64,000 nucleotides of DNA. Source: Flammula alnicola (lineage: Eukaryota; Basidiomycota; Agaricomycetes; Agaricales; Strophariaceae). The stretch's first letter is position 1. Each line of letters begins with the position of its first letter. Below the pieces are notes generated by a model. It searched no databases and was not told the DNA's origin. It worked only from the letters and a program-made list of their open reading frames with translations. The stretch spans positions 62,001 to 126,000 of the forward strand of contig JADNRV010000013.1 in assembly GCA_015499995.1 (NCBI GenBank). The letters run 5' to 3'. The translations under genes and the position numbers were made by a program. Below are positions 12,418 to 24,571 of this stretch, one piece after another.

Positions 12418-12838
12418 TTGAAATATGGGCATGTATTTTAGATAAACTGTGATAACGGTTCCTGACTAGTATTACCTCCCAATCTGGTTTAGTATTGTTA
12501 CCATAACAAGTACGTACCCTGAGTTCCTGTCAATGTCCACTGTCGGCGATGTGGAATGCGGAATGTGTAAATTTAAGCCAATATACAGATTATAATCATC
12601 CGAAGCTTATCATTAACGAGGTCAAACTAATAGATGAGAACACGACAACAACGTCTAAACGATATACTGTACATACAGTAAGTAGGTCAGGCTGTGAACG
12701 TGACAACAGCATCCATAATAATAAATAAGCAACCTTGTAAATTGTAGTGAACTTTTAAAAAAAGTTATCGAGTATAAGTGTAATTGTGAATAAGTGTCAT
12801 TATGACGTGATAATATGGCTTAAAAAACTTAAAAGACT
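12418..12838. other. AT-rich intergenic region between convergent genes
   Basis: The region holds the 3' flanks of SLT11 and the YeeE/YedE-like gene. It is AT-rich with scattered runs of A and T. No gene, RNA or inverted repeat was recognised. Confidence 0.55.
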
Positions 12839-14146
12839 TCACGCCAACAATCCACCAAGAACCACAGATCCAACCCATGCAGTATAAGGCGTCAGAGCCG
12901 ACCCTCCGGCTCCAATTGCCCGTCCAAGGTTTACAAGACCTGGGCCAGCTGTAGAAATTAAATCAGGAGATAAATACTGAATGCTGTTAAAAAAGCTTAC
13001 GACAAATGCCTGCCAGGCCCCAACCAACGCCGAATATGACTGATCCTATCAGAAGCTTCGCGTCGATCTTTCCGCCTTTCGGGATGGACCACTTTCCTCC
13101 TAGGCGTGGGCGTTGATTCCCATGCGCGAATTGGTAGAGTGGAATTCCGAGAGACAACGCACCGCCAGCGACGAGAGCAAGCGATGGGTCAAAGCCACGG
13201 TGAAAGGGAAGGAGAAGGAAGGAAAGCACTCGCGAGGCTTCGCTCAGATTAGACAGGCGTAATGCAAGTGCAAATTGAAAGCCTGTGGCAAGGTAGGTGA
13301 TGGCTCGCAGGACAGGGTGAGGAGGGTTTGGGGCCTTTCCATCAATATCCGACGTTGATTTCTCTTTGTTGCCATTGAAGTCCTGATATGTGCACACGCA
13401 TTGTATGTCATTGATAAATAACTGTCAAAGAAGTGCACGTACCAGCGCGTATAGAAGAGCAGACAACGAAAGAGGGATGGCTTGGAGCATGAGGAGTTTC
13501 ACAGCGTCCGCACTGAGCGACCAGTCAACGGACGCGACAGGAGGCAAGTTTCTGTGCAGTATTTGTGTGGTTAACACTCCAGAGGTGAAAAAGGTGGCCG
13601 TCGCCACTATTGATCTGTAACGAAAATAATTAAAACATGAGGCCTGAGGCCTGAGGCTCTAAAGATAGAAAGAAGCCTATGCCAGACGTACCGAATTGAG
13701 AAGCGTGATATACCGCATATCATATGTCTATTTACGACAAAACGCGTCGTTAAACGTATGTAAGTGGTTATCGGCGCGTTCCATGCACTCACCCGGATGT
13801 GCAGCCATTAGCCAGCTATTTTTATTAATATATGAGCTCGAGGCTGCAGGGAGATGCCCGAGAGACGACTGACCTTTGTTCCCAGACCAACTAAGAACCC
13901 GGAGAGAATGACTTGGGGGAGAGTGAGCTGCAAATTTGCAGGACCAGCTCCTTCAAAATTTGCTACCAAAATTCCACCCAAAACGAGTCCTGCAGCCCCA
14001 GCAAGCCCCTCGAGACTTCCCTTGACTGCTCCGTGGATAAATCCCGATATTCCGAAAGTGTTACCGTTCAGTAGTAGTAATTCATGCGCGGCGAGGGGGA
14101 TGCAAAATCCGCCAATGAGGGACTGGATAGGGGTAGGATGGGCCAT
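12839..14146 (-). CDS. YeeE/YedE (DUF395) sulfur-transport-type membrane protein
   Basis: The protein is strongly hydrophobic with many predicted helices. It opens MAHPTPIQSLIGGFCIPLAA. Two family hallmarks with conserved cysteines appear only after splicing. One is NGCTSG joined to HMICGISRFS across the intron near 13735-13795. The other is WGLAGICPGPGLVNLGRAIG across the intron near 12950-13005. Bacterial YeeE (TsuA) imports thiosulfate through such cysteines, so import of thiosulfate or another sulfur compound is a reasonable inference but untested here. The ATG at 14144-14146 gives a standard start; an upstream in-frame Met exists near 14245. MET8, needed for sulfite reduction, lies two genes away. 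Confidence 0.85.
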
Positions 14147-14873
14147 ATCGGAAAGAGAAGGAAGAAAGGAAATTACATTTCCCAGTGAATGTCTCTGGTC
14201 ATTTAAATTCCATGAAGACATATGATATAAATTATAATGTGACATATCAGCTTAACAATGATATCACGTGGCACGTGCAGTCAAAATATTTCCCAATGCG
14301 TTCTATTTCTTGTGTGGCGTCGAGCGACGCAGCGCGCGTCACTGTCCGGTAGCATTGTCTCTTTTCCTATCTCCTCCGCTGTCAGCATATGAACCTGCTT
14401 CGGATTTTTCCTCACTTGCCTATCATTCAGCGCCACATCGTGTGGTCTTTCCATTCTCTCAATCCCATCGTCAATACCTCCACCTGGGAGCCGGGTAAGA
14501 ACGTAACCGTTGCTAGCATCTCATTCAAGGTCTCCCCGCCATGGCTCTTCGTCTGCACTATGTAATATCGGCAAGGCGGGAAAGACTGCACCCTATATCA
14601 GATGCGTGGTTTTCGAGGGGTGCAAATGATTAACTTGCGTCTTTGAAGTTTCCCCGTCATGCCCACTACTAGTCAAGTTAGCAATATCCAATTCCCTGCC
14701 GAAACCCTCAAGGAATCGTCACAGTATTAAGGCACAAGGTGTGGAAATAATCTATAATCCAAGTGATACAACGTCTAACGACGAAAGTCTGTGAGTGTAT
14801 GAGCCTGTCCGAAAATATACGTATTCCATGCAATGCCACCAGAGATGCAACAGAGCCCACTTTCAACTCTAGA
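14147..14873. other. Intergenic region upstream of the YeeE/YedE-like gene
   Basis: The 727 bases contain the likely promoter of the YeeE/YedE-like gene and the 3' flank of the LEA-2-like gene, both on the minus strand. The open stretches inside have no recognisable domain or splicing support. I see no gene. Confidence 0.5.
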
Positions 14874-16314
14874 TTAGGAACCTCCAATGAATTTCTGGAT
14901 GCCATTATTAGTAGCAGCAAGATCTCAAGAGGGAGGGCGGAACATACGCTGATATCGGATGCTGACAGAGGACATGGGAAGCTGAATTGGTTTGTTATGA
15001 CGGGCGAGATGGTAACGAGCAAGATGCGAATGCCCAACTACAAGGCCTCGTCAGATTCCGTACCACAAAGTATAAAAACAAGCTGACCGTGATTTTATAA
15101 TTCACAACGATGTTTGTCTTTTGTGAAGAACCAACCCCGCATTTCGATGCGAGATCGAGGATGACTTTATTTCCAGTATCAGCAGTGCTGTTGTATTCCA
15201 ACATGAAAGGGAAAGTAAAGTTCGTTTCGCTATGAGATCTGAAAATGATGTTTTGCGCATCGCCACCCCCCACTGGAGTATCGTTAATGGGATAGAAAAT
15301 CTGAGAGAATTACACGATGAACATGCTGGTTCGAAAATGCAAAGGCTTAGCGTTACCTGTGCATCGATTTTCTTGAAGTCGACGGTGAAATAATTGGGAT
15401 TCTGGACCCTACAATGGTCATTTCATATCATGAGAGTACAACCAAGAAAAAGAGCACGCACGAAATATTGACTCCCAGATTGACTTGAATGCCATCGGTC
15501 ACTTGCTGAATCTATGTCGTTGTTAGTAAAACGAGACCAAAGCAGGTGGAATGTACTCACAGTAGTGCCATTCACTGTCATCGTTTGCACACCCCCGATG
15601 CTTATGCTGGGCGGGCGAATCCACTGTCGTTTGATGAGATTCAGGTCATCCACATCCAGTTTGAGCGTATCTACTCACTAAGGCAAGAGCCAGAACTATG
15701 CTCACGATCAAGAAGACAGTCGTCATAAGGGTACAGCAGCAAACTCTGCCCGCACAGCGTCCCCGACCGCCCTTGCAAAAAAATTTTAGTGGAAGTACTG
15801 AAGTAGCAAGAGGTGCACACATACCTTCGTCCATAAATTGCCTTGGTGATCATAGCGGTATTCTCTTAGATCGCGCGGAGTTCGACTCCTTGATGCAAAG
15901 AAGTTCAGAAGGCTGAGACCTTTACTGGGTGCTGGAATGGACTCACTTTTGCACTTTGGAACCTGCCGGCGTAAACTCGCCTTGTTCAAACCCACTTGCT
16001 TCCTTTCGCACAGGTACCACCGCAACGGAGGGCTTCTTCTTCGAAAAGCCTGATGTGGATGCTTTTGTAGAGCGCCGCTGTGGTGGTGGGTAGTCATTGT
16101 AATCAGGTTGGCCCTCATCTGGTTGGCGCTCGTCTCTGTAGGCCCGGGTATTGCTTGAGGTATAAGGATTATACACCTCACCTCCACCCATGTTGTCGTA
16201 TGTCTGGTGTGCGGGATAGGAGTTGTAGTCCTGAGGCGGTTCTGCATGGCTATTGTGGTACTGCGCACTTGTGCCAGCTGCGTATTGAACAGAATAAGGA
16301 TCTTTGTAAGACAT
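14874..16314 (-). CDS. LEA-2-like single-pass membrane protein
   Basis: The N-terminal 120 or so residues are hydrophilic and Tyr/Pro/Asn-rich (MSYKDPYSVQYAAGTSAQYH). A basic, Cys-rich stretch (KGGRGRCAGRVCCCTLMTT) leads into one membrane helix (VFLIVSIVLALAL). The following part has the look of a LEA-2 (NDR1-like) beta domain: IRPPSISIGGVQTMTVNG, VNLGVNI, IFYPIN, VILDLASKCGV and VNYKITLGIRILLVTISPVI. The last exon is tiny and ends with KFIGGS before TAA at 14874-14876. The final two introns were chosen because they keep this pattern in frame. The role is unknown; a stress or cell-surface role would only be a family-level guess. Confidence 0.65.
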
Positions 16315-16644
16315 GGTGCCAGTTGAGGGAAATTTCAAAACTAAATCGCCAGGTAGAAATAGTCGTAATTGCAACGTTTATGATCGTGGAAGGATGGGAG
16401 GGAGTAATGTCTGGCAGCGAGGCTATGTATGACGACCTCCACCGCAGGCAGGTCACGGGCTGTATACTTATTTATACCTCACTTGGCACATCGCGCAGCA
16501 GCGCCAAGACATCTATCAACTGACTTATCAAGAACATGGTAAGTATGCCAATAACGAGCATCTCGTTGCTCCAAAGTCAACAAAAAAACAATTGTGTAAT
16601 AATATTTAAGCAAGACATGCACGATTCCAGTCAGCGTAAACTAT
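16315..16644. other. Short intergenic region
   Basis: The 330 bases hold the probable promoter of the LEA-2-like gene and the 3' end of the ZIP3-like gene. Nothing else is recognised. Confidence 0.5.
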
Positions 16645-18430
16645 TCAAAAAAATCCGCCTTGCTGACCAACGTGAGGAATAAACGGCGTTCTTTGGCCAC
16701 CTGTGGACAGGTTGGCAATGGATGGCCGAGAAGCGCCTCGTGAACTAGACACAAAAGGCATAGAGGACGACTGGCCAGTCTGGAAGAATCGACGCGGCGA
16801 GGCACCTGAAGGATGTTGGCCTAAAATGGGCGTTGCAGGCACTGCAGTCTGTCGACGGCTCGGAGGCGGCAAAGCACGGTTATACGCCTTGCGGTGACTT
16901 GGGCCTTGTCCATTGCCACCGTTATTTGACTGGGTAGGTCCATCATTATGAGGATGTTGAGGTGTCGGTGGTGGGCCCATTTTAGGTTTTTGCGCAGCAG
17001 GTAGACTTCTTGCAGGATTGCTTGTGAATGGCACCGAAGAGTTGGTTGCTGGTTTAAATCGCGAGGACGATGGCGGAGGCACCGAAAATTGATTGCTAGA
17101 GTGAATCAACTTCTGGTTCTGTTCGGCAGCATCATTTTGCGGTTTATCTGTGCGGTGAAAGAACCTCGGAGCACTCTGTATATGCGATAAATGAGGTGGA
17201 TGAAATGTGCTGCTCTCCTGAGGTATGTATGCATACTGCCTAAACCAATAAAGTCAATATATGCATTAACTACCCATCCATCGTCGACTCACTCAAGCGA
17301 TTGGGTTGATATCGGCCGCTGCTGCGGATACTGTCTAAACAATTTAGTCAATATGAGCACCCGCAGTTTAGCAGTATCCACCTACTGATAAGGTCGGCTT
17401 GATACTGGTTGTTCCTATATCCCATCGTCATAGAAAGAGTTTCACTTACTGTGCTTCAAGAAAAAACTGAGCACCTACGCCTTGCTCGTGTTGCTTGTGC
17501 GATGATAGTTCAGGAAGATGTTGGCCAGGATGTAATGTGAGCCTGCCTGGTCCTCCAGGGGTCGCGACTGAACGCGGGCTTGAATGAATCCTGGGTCTCT
17601 TGTTGTCATGCTCGAGCCTGGAGAAGTTAGATCCATGCGAATGCAATATTGAAGTTCAATTTACTGTCGATTAGAGACTATCTGGCGCTTCCCGTTTGAG
17701 TTCAAGTTATTCGGCGTTTTTTGGGTTCGTCCTGATGACCCATTCGAAGTCGATACTGATCGTTTTCATGGCGGAGGACGTTGTTAGCACTGACATAAAC
17801 AAATAAATGAGAGGTGAACATTAATGAGGTTGCGGTTCCATATAACGAGTACTTCTTTAGTTCCGCGACTTCTCGCTTTAGCCGTTCCAGAAATTGGCGA
17901 AGTTGCTGGTGTCTTGATCTATGATATCGAACTTGTGATGCCATAATCTCTTGTTGAAACTAGGGGCCATGTGTGTGCATGGACGTATGAGAGATTACTG
18001 TAGCCAAGAGAACGGGAGTCTTGCACCTTAGCTGCATAAGCAATGGAGTCAAGTCCCAGAGATATAGATTGGAACCATTCGGACATAGGTGCTTCCATCT
18101 GTCCCGACCAAGAGTCAGAAGCATTCGCAGAGACTCTCTCGACAAACCTCTCGCTGCAGAGGAGTAAGTTGAATTCCCTGTGATCCACATTGAGTACAGC
18201 TCTGGTCAGGATCTGTTCCGAGTCGAGTCATAGTTGGCATCTAGAATAAGTCTCTCCCAGACAAGAGATCACAAACTGAGATGGCTGTTGCATATGACAT
18301 GGCCGCATTCTGTTAGCCAGAATGGTATAGTTGCGGTGCCATTTTCCATGGAAAAAGGCATTCGACATTTTGAGCAAGAGACAAACTCCCAGAAGTCGAA
18401 GTCTGGTTGGTCTGGCGAGATATTGGACAT
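16645..18430 (-). CDS. ZIP3/HEI10/RNF212-like RING protein, probable meiotic crossover factor
   Basis: After the Met at 18428-18430 the protein reads DFDFWEFVSCSKCRMPF, then ECGHVICNSHLNPDQSCTQC, a compact N-terminal RING of the ZIP3/HEI10 type. The acceptor near 18216 is required to join HL to NPDQSC. A segment WFQSISLGLDSIAYAAKFQ and a coiled coil follow (RHQQLRQFLERLKREVAELK), then a long Ser/Pro/Gln-rich tail ending in RRFFQTGQSS and IPHVGQQGGFF. The same order (RING, coiled coil, disordered tail) defines these SUMO/ubiquitin ligases, which mark crossover sites on meiotic chromosomes. The family call rests on architecture and spacing, not on a search. About six introns. Confidence 0.72.
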
Positions 18431-19464
18431 CTGGCTCGGATTCGACAAGATCACTGAAGGAGAACTCTGACAAAAGAGAGAGTTTTTTGGGGAAAGAGAA
18501 TCGAGGACAGTGATCGCAGTGGAGAGTTGTGAACCAATCGAATGCGAACGTTGAACAAGCAATTTCAGCAGATCGTCATGGGCCAGTTGAGTGTGGGCAA
18601 GCGGCAAGGCGTGACCGCAACGCCATAACAGGTCAGGTGCCTAACTTGAATACGCTCAGCCTGACGCTATCATGTTTCCTCTGAAAGGTTACCCTTATCC
18701 GAGTAAATTGCGTGGACTGTGTCCATACCATATATGTCGTGGTATGCCTCAGGCTTCTCACCCACTGTCAGATCATTGATCAAGCGTACGCGCGTAACAA
18801 TGCGCACTCAGTTACAGTACACATAAGCGTGTCGTACTATTACTGCCTTCTTGTGTCAACGATGCGCCGCTGCGCTGCACCATATGAATCTGGCTCGTGA
18901 AGCTGTGTCAACCTCTTGAGATGTCCTTGGACAGCTTCTCAGTTGATGTCCAAGGGCTGTGCAAATATATAGCCCTTTCCCATGCATGCGAGTCTACGAT
19001 TTTCCTTGGACTTGGGGCAACTTTTGCACCACCGACTCTGGGGACGACTGAGTTAAGAGGTCCTCCGAGTCCGATGCGGCCCCATGCTAAAGTCGTCGAA
19101 TGCCAGCAGTCATGGAAGCAAAAGGCGTGCTCCTTGTCAAACAAATCGGTGGTTGATTGGTGGGCGCTAATCTGTCCGATTGCCTCAGCTGTTGCTGATA
19201 TGTGCATGTTCTTCTTCTCTCACGGTAATAGTCTCTTTCCCCGTTCTATCTTCCATAATTTTCCTGCAGTCTCGGTGTGGTGTGGCTGGGCACTGTGGGT
19301 GCACTGCTGCATTGCATTATGCATAGGTTATGAAATGTCAAACTTTCAAAGATAGTATAGAATAAGAATACAACAGCAAATCTTTTAAGCGCTGATGTAC
19401 GTGCCACATAAGTATTCGCATCCCATTCAATGTCTTTTGCAGTACCTCGCTCTTCCTACAGACC
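18431..19464. other. Intergenic region between divergent ZIP3-like and JmjC genes
   Basis: This 1 kb stretch lies upstream of both flanking genes. Open frames of 99 codons (minus, 18908-19207) and 152 codons (plus, 18897-19355) overlap each other and resemble no family I know. They are not called as genes. Both promoters presumably lie here. Confidence 0.45.
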
Positions 19465-22400
19465 ATGACCATCGAAAGCTGGAGGAGCAAACTTATGGCG
19501 GACCCTCGCCACTGGGGCGATAAAGTACCACAATTACCATACACGGCAGACGGTGTACTTGGCCCTCACCAACTGGAATCCAAGCTCCCACTTCTCCACT
19601 TCCCTCTCCCTCTCCACTTCCCTCTCCCTCTCCCTCTCCCTCTCCTCACCCCGTCAAAGCTTCTGAGGCTATCGACGACGACGATTGCGACAGCTTACTG
19701 CCCGTGGGATTATCAAAGCCTGACCAAGCACGTGCCACCGAGGATCGGCAATTTCCCGTCGACGATTCCGCTTCGTTGGATATTTACGCGTTCGACTATC
19801 GTTACGCGTTCGACTATCGCCACGCGTCGCCTTTACCTGGAGGGTCAGATGAGACGCTCACCATGACGTCCACAAAAGGCTGGTCATTGGAGGGTATTTT
19901 GGACAGGGGCCCCAATTTCCACGAAGTTTACCGAGTCTCTGCGACATCGGATACATTGTCCCAGACAATCAAGGAGCATGAGCGGAAAGGAATTCCTTTG
20001 GTGATAGAGGGCTTCCACAGGCATCCCGAATGGCCTCAGCATATGTTTACCCTTGACCATTTTACTACCAATTCGGTCTCTCCCGGTAAGCCCAGCATAT
20101 GTATACTGTAAGAAATGTCCTCATACTCATTTAATTCGGGCGAAGATATCAGTGTTCGGAATGTGCATGACTGCACCGATACCACGCTATCGCTAATAGA
20201 TTTCATTGCGAAATGTCGTCTCTCGGGTCCTTGCAAAGGAAAAGACGGTAGGGATCTCTTTTGGACACCTGCATTCCACCAAACTTATTGGTTCTATTCG
20301 TAGAAAAAGAAAGATTTTACGGGAAAGACTCCGAATGTCCCAAAACTTGGGACGAATGGCTTCAAAGCGGAGATGCCATTCCAGAAATATTACTTAGCAA
20401 AGGACCAGAAGACTTTTTCCGGTATCGCCCAGAGAATGTGATTCAGTTCTCATCTTAATCCACCGAAACATTGACCAACTCATATTCACAGCCCGAGGCA
20501 GCTGTCGAAACCCTGATGTGTTACCTGGGCATCGGAGACACATTTACTCCTTGCCATAAAGACCTTTGTGCCTCGTCAGGTCAGAATCTTATGTGCTATA
20601 CCGAGCGTGACGGTTCCTCCTTCTGGTTTATGACGGAAAGTTCAAGTGCACCAGCAGCAGCGGACTTTTTTCAAACACTGGGGCAGGAACTTGATCATGA
20701 GAACTACGTCATCACGATCGACGAACTGACAAGGGCCCCTTTCAAAGTATATGTCCTCGAACAGAAGCTTGGAGATTTGGTACTTGTGCCTCCAAGAAGT
20801 TGCCACCAGGTGGTAAATTGTGGCGGGATTACTGTCAAGACCTCGTGGTCTAGAATGACTTTGAAAGGTTTATCTACGGCGTATTACCATGAACTACCCA
20901 TTTATCGCAGGCAAGTTCTGTTTATCCCTTCAACCACGATGCGCACTCAAGTCACACTCATCCAGGGTTTGCCGTCCCGAAACATACCGAGTGAAGAGCA
21001 CAATCCACCATGCTTTAGTCACGCTAACGAGCAAACTGGAGATTTTGCTGAATCGGGGGGCGAGAACCGCTTCATCACAGACGACGTTGTCAAATCTACC
21101 AGCCCATATATCCAGAAAGATGACTCGCAATGATTCCATTGACGATACCGACTTCATCCCTCTCATCAGTGATCTGAAGGAATTGATCCCTCTATACGAC
21201 TCAATTCTGATGGAAGAATATGAACCCGATCCTCGCATGACGCAGCAGGTGACCACCAAATCAACCAAATTCGACGATGACAATCGCGTCGTTTGCGATT
21301 TTTGTTCTGGCGATATTTTCCAGAGCTTCTTCGAATGTCGCGAATGCTGTGATTCGGTTGACGAAACCTGCAATCTCTGTCCAGGATGCTACGCAGAAGG
21401 ACGACACTGCAAATGCTCGAATATGCGGCCTATGCAATGTCGAAACTTTCAGCAACTCCTTGATGCTAGTACCAAAGCTGTCGAGGTTGTTGGTCTGTAT
21501 GAGGCGCGACATGGCAGGACTTTCCGGCATGAGCTCCATTTGTAAGTTGTTCATTCGTTGCCAGAGCAAGCAATGATATCGTTCAGGGACTTGTTCAATG
21601 AAGGCACGCCTGCTTTCTTTCACGCAGCCTGTTGTTTATACAAAAGCCGCCTTGATTCAAGTTCAAAGGTTTGAATCTCAGACGTAATAATGCTGTCGTT
21701 GCAGTGCTGATTATATCTCAGACAGCCTCGAAATGTGCACAGTCCAAGTTGAAAACGAACAATCGCATACCGTGCAAGCATCGAGGGTTTAACCTGCAAG
21801 AAATGCGATCATACAAAATGTTTCTCTCATATATTGTCGGACCATAGAACACACTCGGCAGAAGCACTTCTTTCCCATTCTCTTGATGAAACCCACGGTA
21901 TATTGTATCATGAGAGCCATTTAGGCGCCAAAGCAAGATTTGAGAATGCAATCAATTCTCTGAAGAACATTCAAAGGCAGGGAACTCGTCTTTACGGTCG
22001 TGACGGTTACTACCAGTTGGTCGACAATGCTCTAAAGTACACATATTGCCAACCCGCCAAGGCGAAATTCATGGAATTTGGTTGGTATGATAAACCTACT
22101 CAGTGTGCTGCTGTGAGTATTTCTCCGGAATAAATATTATTCCCTCTCTAACTCAAAAATTGCATGGTCCAGTTCGTGGATGACCAAGAATTACCCATTG
22201 CTTCCTCCTCCTTCTCAGAGGCACTACCTCCCGCAGAAGAGATGATAATCGACCGACCGACGATCTATATGCAAGTTACCTACAATGACTCTATCAACCA
22301 TACTGAAATGCCTCCTGTTTCTGGACCTTCAAAGAAGAGGAAATTTGAGCCATTCGTTGATGTGCCGAAGGCACCGTACGATACCGGACGCGCCCTTAAG

Positions 22401-24183
22401 TATTTCGCTCGCTCATACCCCAAAGGTGCTCCCAAACAGACGGCACAACAACCCGACATAGCTACTATCTCCAGTTCTGTGACTCCGACAGTAGCAGAGG
22501 AGGACCAACACCTGCTGCCAGTAGACAAGACGAGCATGGCGACAGCTAGAAGGTTGCCAAATGTGCGGACGAATGGTCGCATTTCTCGTCCCAGTGAGCA
22601 TATAATATATGCTAAGTCTGGTCTTCGCGTCCGCATTCCTGACAATTGGTCTGAAGATGGGCGTGTCCCAAGTCCTGCATCTACGTCTGGCAGCCACTCT
22701 TTGCCAAAGGCGAAAACAGGTCAATCCGTCTCTTCTGGTGCCACGAAGCTTGCTGGCCTTCGTTTCAAGAGGCTGCCTCCTGAAGACATTACCGCACCAA
22801 CGAGCGATAATCTAGGGAGTATATCAGAGATGACTACCGACAGTTCTATACCACCGCATCTTTCTCCGCCGCCAGCCCCTCAAGGACCAGGACTTTCCGA
22901 AACGGGACTTGCAAACCCTATAAACGACCCGGGAAATGGGGTTCACCTTCTCGCGAACATGGTTGTACATTCAATGGGGAAGATACTTTCCGAAGCCACT
23001 GTGCGTCCAACAAAAGTATTGAGGAGCTCTCGCTAATGTGTTCAATGTAGCAGCAATCTATTCAGGCCGCTTTACCAATGGAACAGCAGCCCGTCCCGCC
23101 TCCCTGGAGGAACACTTACCGTCCGACTTTCAGTCCTCAGCATCAAAGTGCCTCCGGGCCGTACAACATTCGGCAAGACAACCGATATTCTAACGTTCGC
23201 GGCGATGATAGATCATCGACAGTACCCTCTTCCTTCCCCACGTGTAAAGACGCTCAAGGTATGTTGAGGTTATTTTCGTGTCGTTCCCAACGTAAACATA
23301 AGTATCAGGACCACCTGTTGAGGCCTATGCCGCTCAAGCACAATTCTACGACCAGGTATACCATCGTGCGTCTCACCCTCACGGCAACAGGCCTAACCGT
23401 CGTGAACCTCATGACTTCAAAGCGTATTATCCGTCCAATACCTACCCCCAGCCCAAAACATTCAAATCACCTCCCTCCTACATCGACGAGAAGGCCGACG
23501 TCAAAAGGAGGAAGTTAGAACGTCTATCATGGAATAGAGAAATGGAAAGCTCGCTTATTGAGTCCTTCCCTCCTTTTGGCCATGAACGATGTGCTCCAGC
23601 CGAGTTCGACCACATGGACCATTGTTGGCCACCGGTTGTTGAAGAGCGAGATATCACTCGGACTGTTCTAACTCAGGATTTGCCAGAGATGGTCCCTGTC
23701 AAATTACGCCGAGTATCAGGAGAGAAAGAAAAGCAAAAGAATAACGAAAGGAAAAGAGAAAAGGAAAAGGAAACAAGAAGGAAATTAAACCAGGCGGAAG
23801 AGGCCAAGGAACGGGAAGGGGAGGAGAGGGGGAAAGAAGGAATGGATCTGGATCCTGAGATGACGACCTCTCATCCTAACGTAAATCTGCCTCCAGCTGA
23901 AGCGGGTTCACCGACGACAATGCTAGTGGATGCTTCCGCACATGAACCCATGCCTGAGGTGTCCAACGAGCGGCATCACATACCGACCGACAGCCTCGCA
24001 GTCATCCATAACGATGAAGAAATAGGCGATAACTGGGAAGACAGCTACGAGAAACCAGATGAACCTGTGCCTTCACCGCCGCCGAAATTCAGACCGGAAG
24101 GAGTTCATCGTCCAAGGGATGACGATGAAGTCAGCCTCGGCGACGATTTGAGTCATTTGGCCACCAATCCTTGGAGGTCATGA
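19465..24183 (+). CDS. Large JmjC-domain protein with Cys-rich zinc region (reading frame discontinuous in places)
   Basis: The conserved part begins WSLEGILDRGPNFHEVYRVS and GIPLVIEGFHRHPEW. The JmjC fold follows: TFTPCHKDLCASSGQNLMCY supplies the H-x-D pair and VPPRSCHQVVN the distal His, the Fe(II)/2-oxoglutarate ligands. A Cys-rich region comes next (VCDFCSGDIFQSFFECRECC, CNLCPGCYAEGRHCKC). Beyond it lie TCKKCDHTKCFSH and a long disordered tail with a Lys/Glu-rich coil near 23700-23850, ending ATNPWRS. A histone or protein demethylase/hydroxylase role is inferred. An apparent GC-AG intron lies at 20911-20965. Two frame breaks are noted, near 19525-19600 and 21790. The 5' start is uncertain: ATG at 19465 is in another frame, and the first ATG in frame with the JmjC part is at 19863. 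Confidence 0.75.
19590..19650 (+). repeat. CCCTCT-type microsatellite in the JmjC gene
   Basis: Pyrimidine repeats built from CCCTCT and CCACTT units occupy this stretch. In the frame that joins the JmjC protein they encode a Pro-Ser run. Length changes of whole 6-base units would keep the frame, but the unit-to-unit variants show past slippage or mutation. Confidence 0.8.
19784..19819 (+). repeat. 18-base tandem duplication in coding sequence
   Basis: The unit TTACGCGTTCGACTATCG occurs twice in direct tandem and encodes YAFDYR twice in the N-terminal part of the JmjC protein. The two copies are identical, so the duplication looks recent. Confidence 0.8.
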
Positions 24184-24571
24184 CATTCTTCGTAACATTT
24201 TGGGACTTTTTTTTCTTGCGGACATTATATAGGATATATGTACATGCTACAAACTTCATATTTTGCTATAAATACATACCCACTTCCTATCTGTAATTTT
24301 GTCGTAATGCTATGAATTTGCTTTCAGTTGAATTGTAATTGACGTGGTATATAATCATTCCAAAATCATATACAGGCAGGCGTGACATGAAAATAGTAAG
24401 GAACGTCGGTATTATGAGCAAAACAATGGAGGGTATAAAGCGTGAAAGAGTGGGTTGTTGGTATGCAAGAATTGGGTTTGACGTTGAAGGATTATTCAAG
24501 AGACAGCATTGGGTAGCGTAGACGTAAAAGATAAAAAACGGGAGTGGATAAGAAGTGATGAGATAGCCCGT
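24184..24571. other. Intergenic region between convergent JmjC and casein kinase genes
   Basis: The 388 bases are AT-rich and carry both 3' flanks. No gene or RNA was recognised. Confidence 0.55.

Noticed and set aside
18897..19355. Open frames on both strands upstream of the JmjC gene
   Set aside because: They overlap each other, resemble no family and lack splice support, so they were left as intergenic.
21750..21800. A 37-base intron rescuing the JmjC frame near 21790
   Set aside because: It is shorter than the other introns here and would remove the CKHRG cysteine segment that fits the zinc region.
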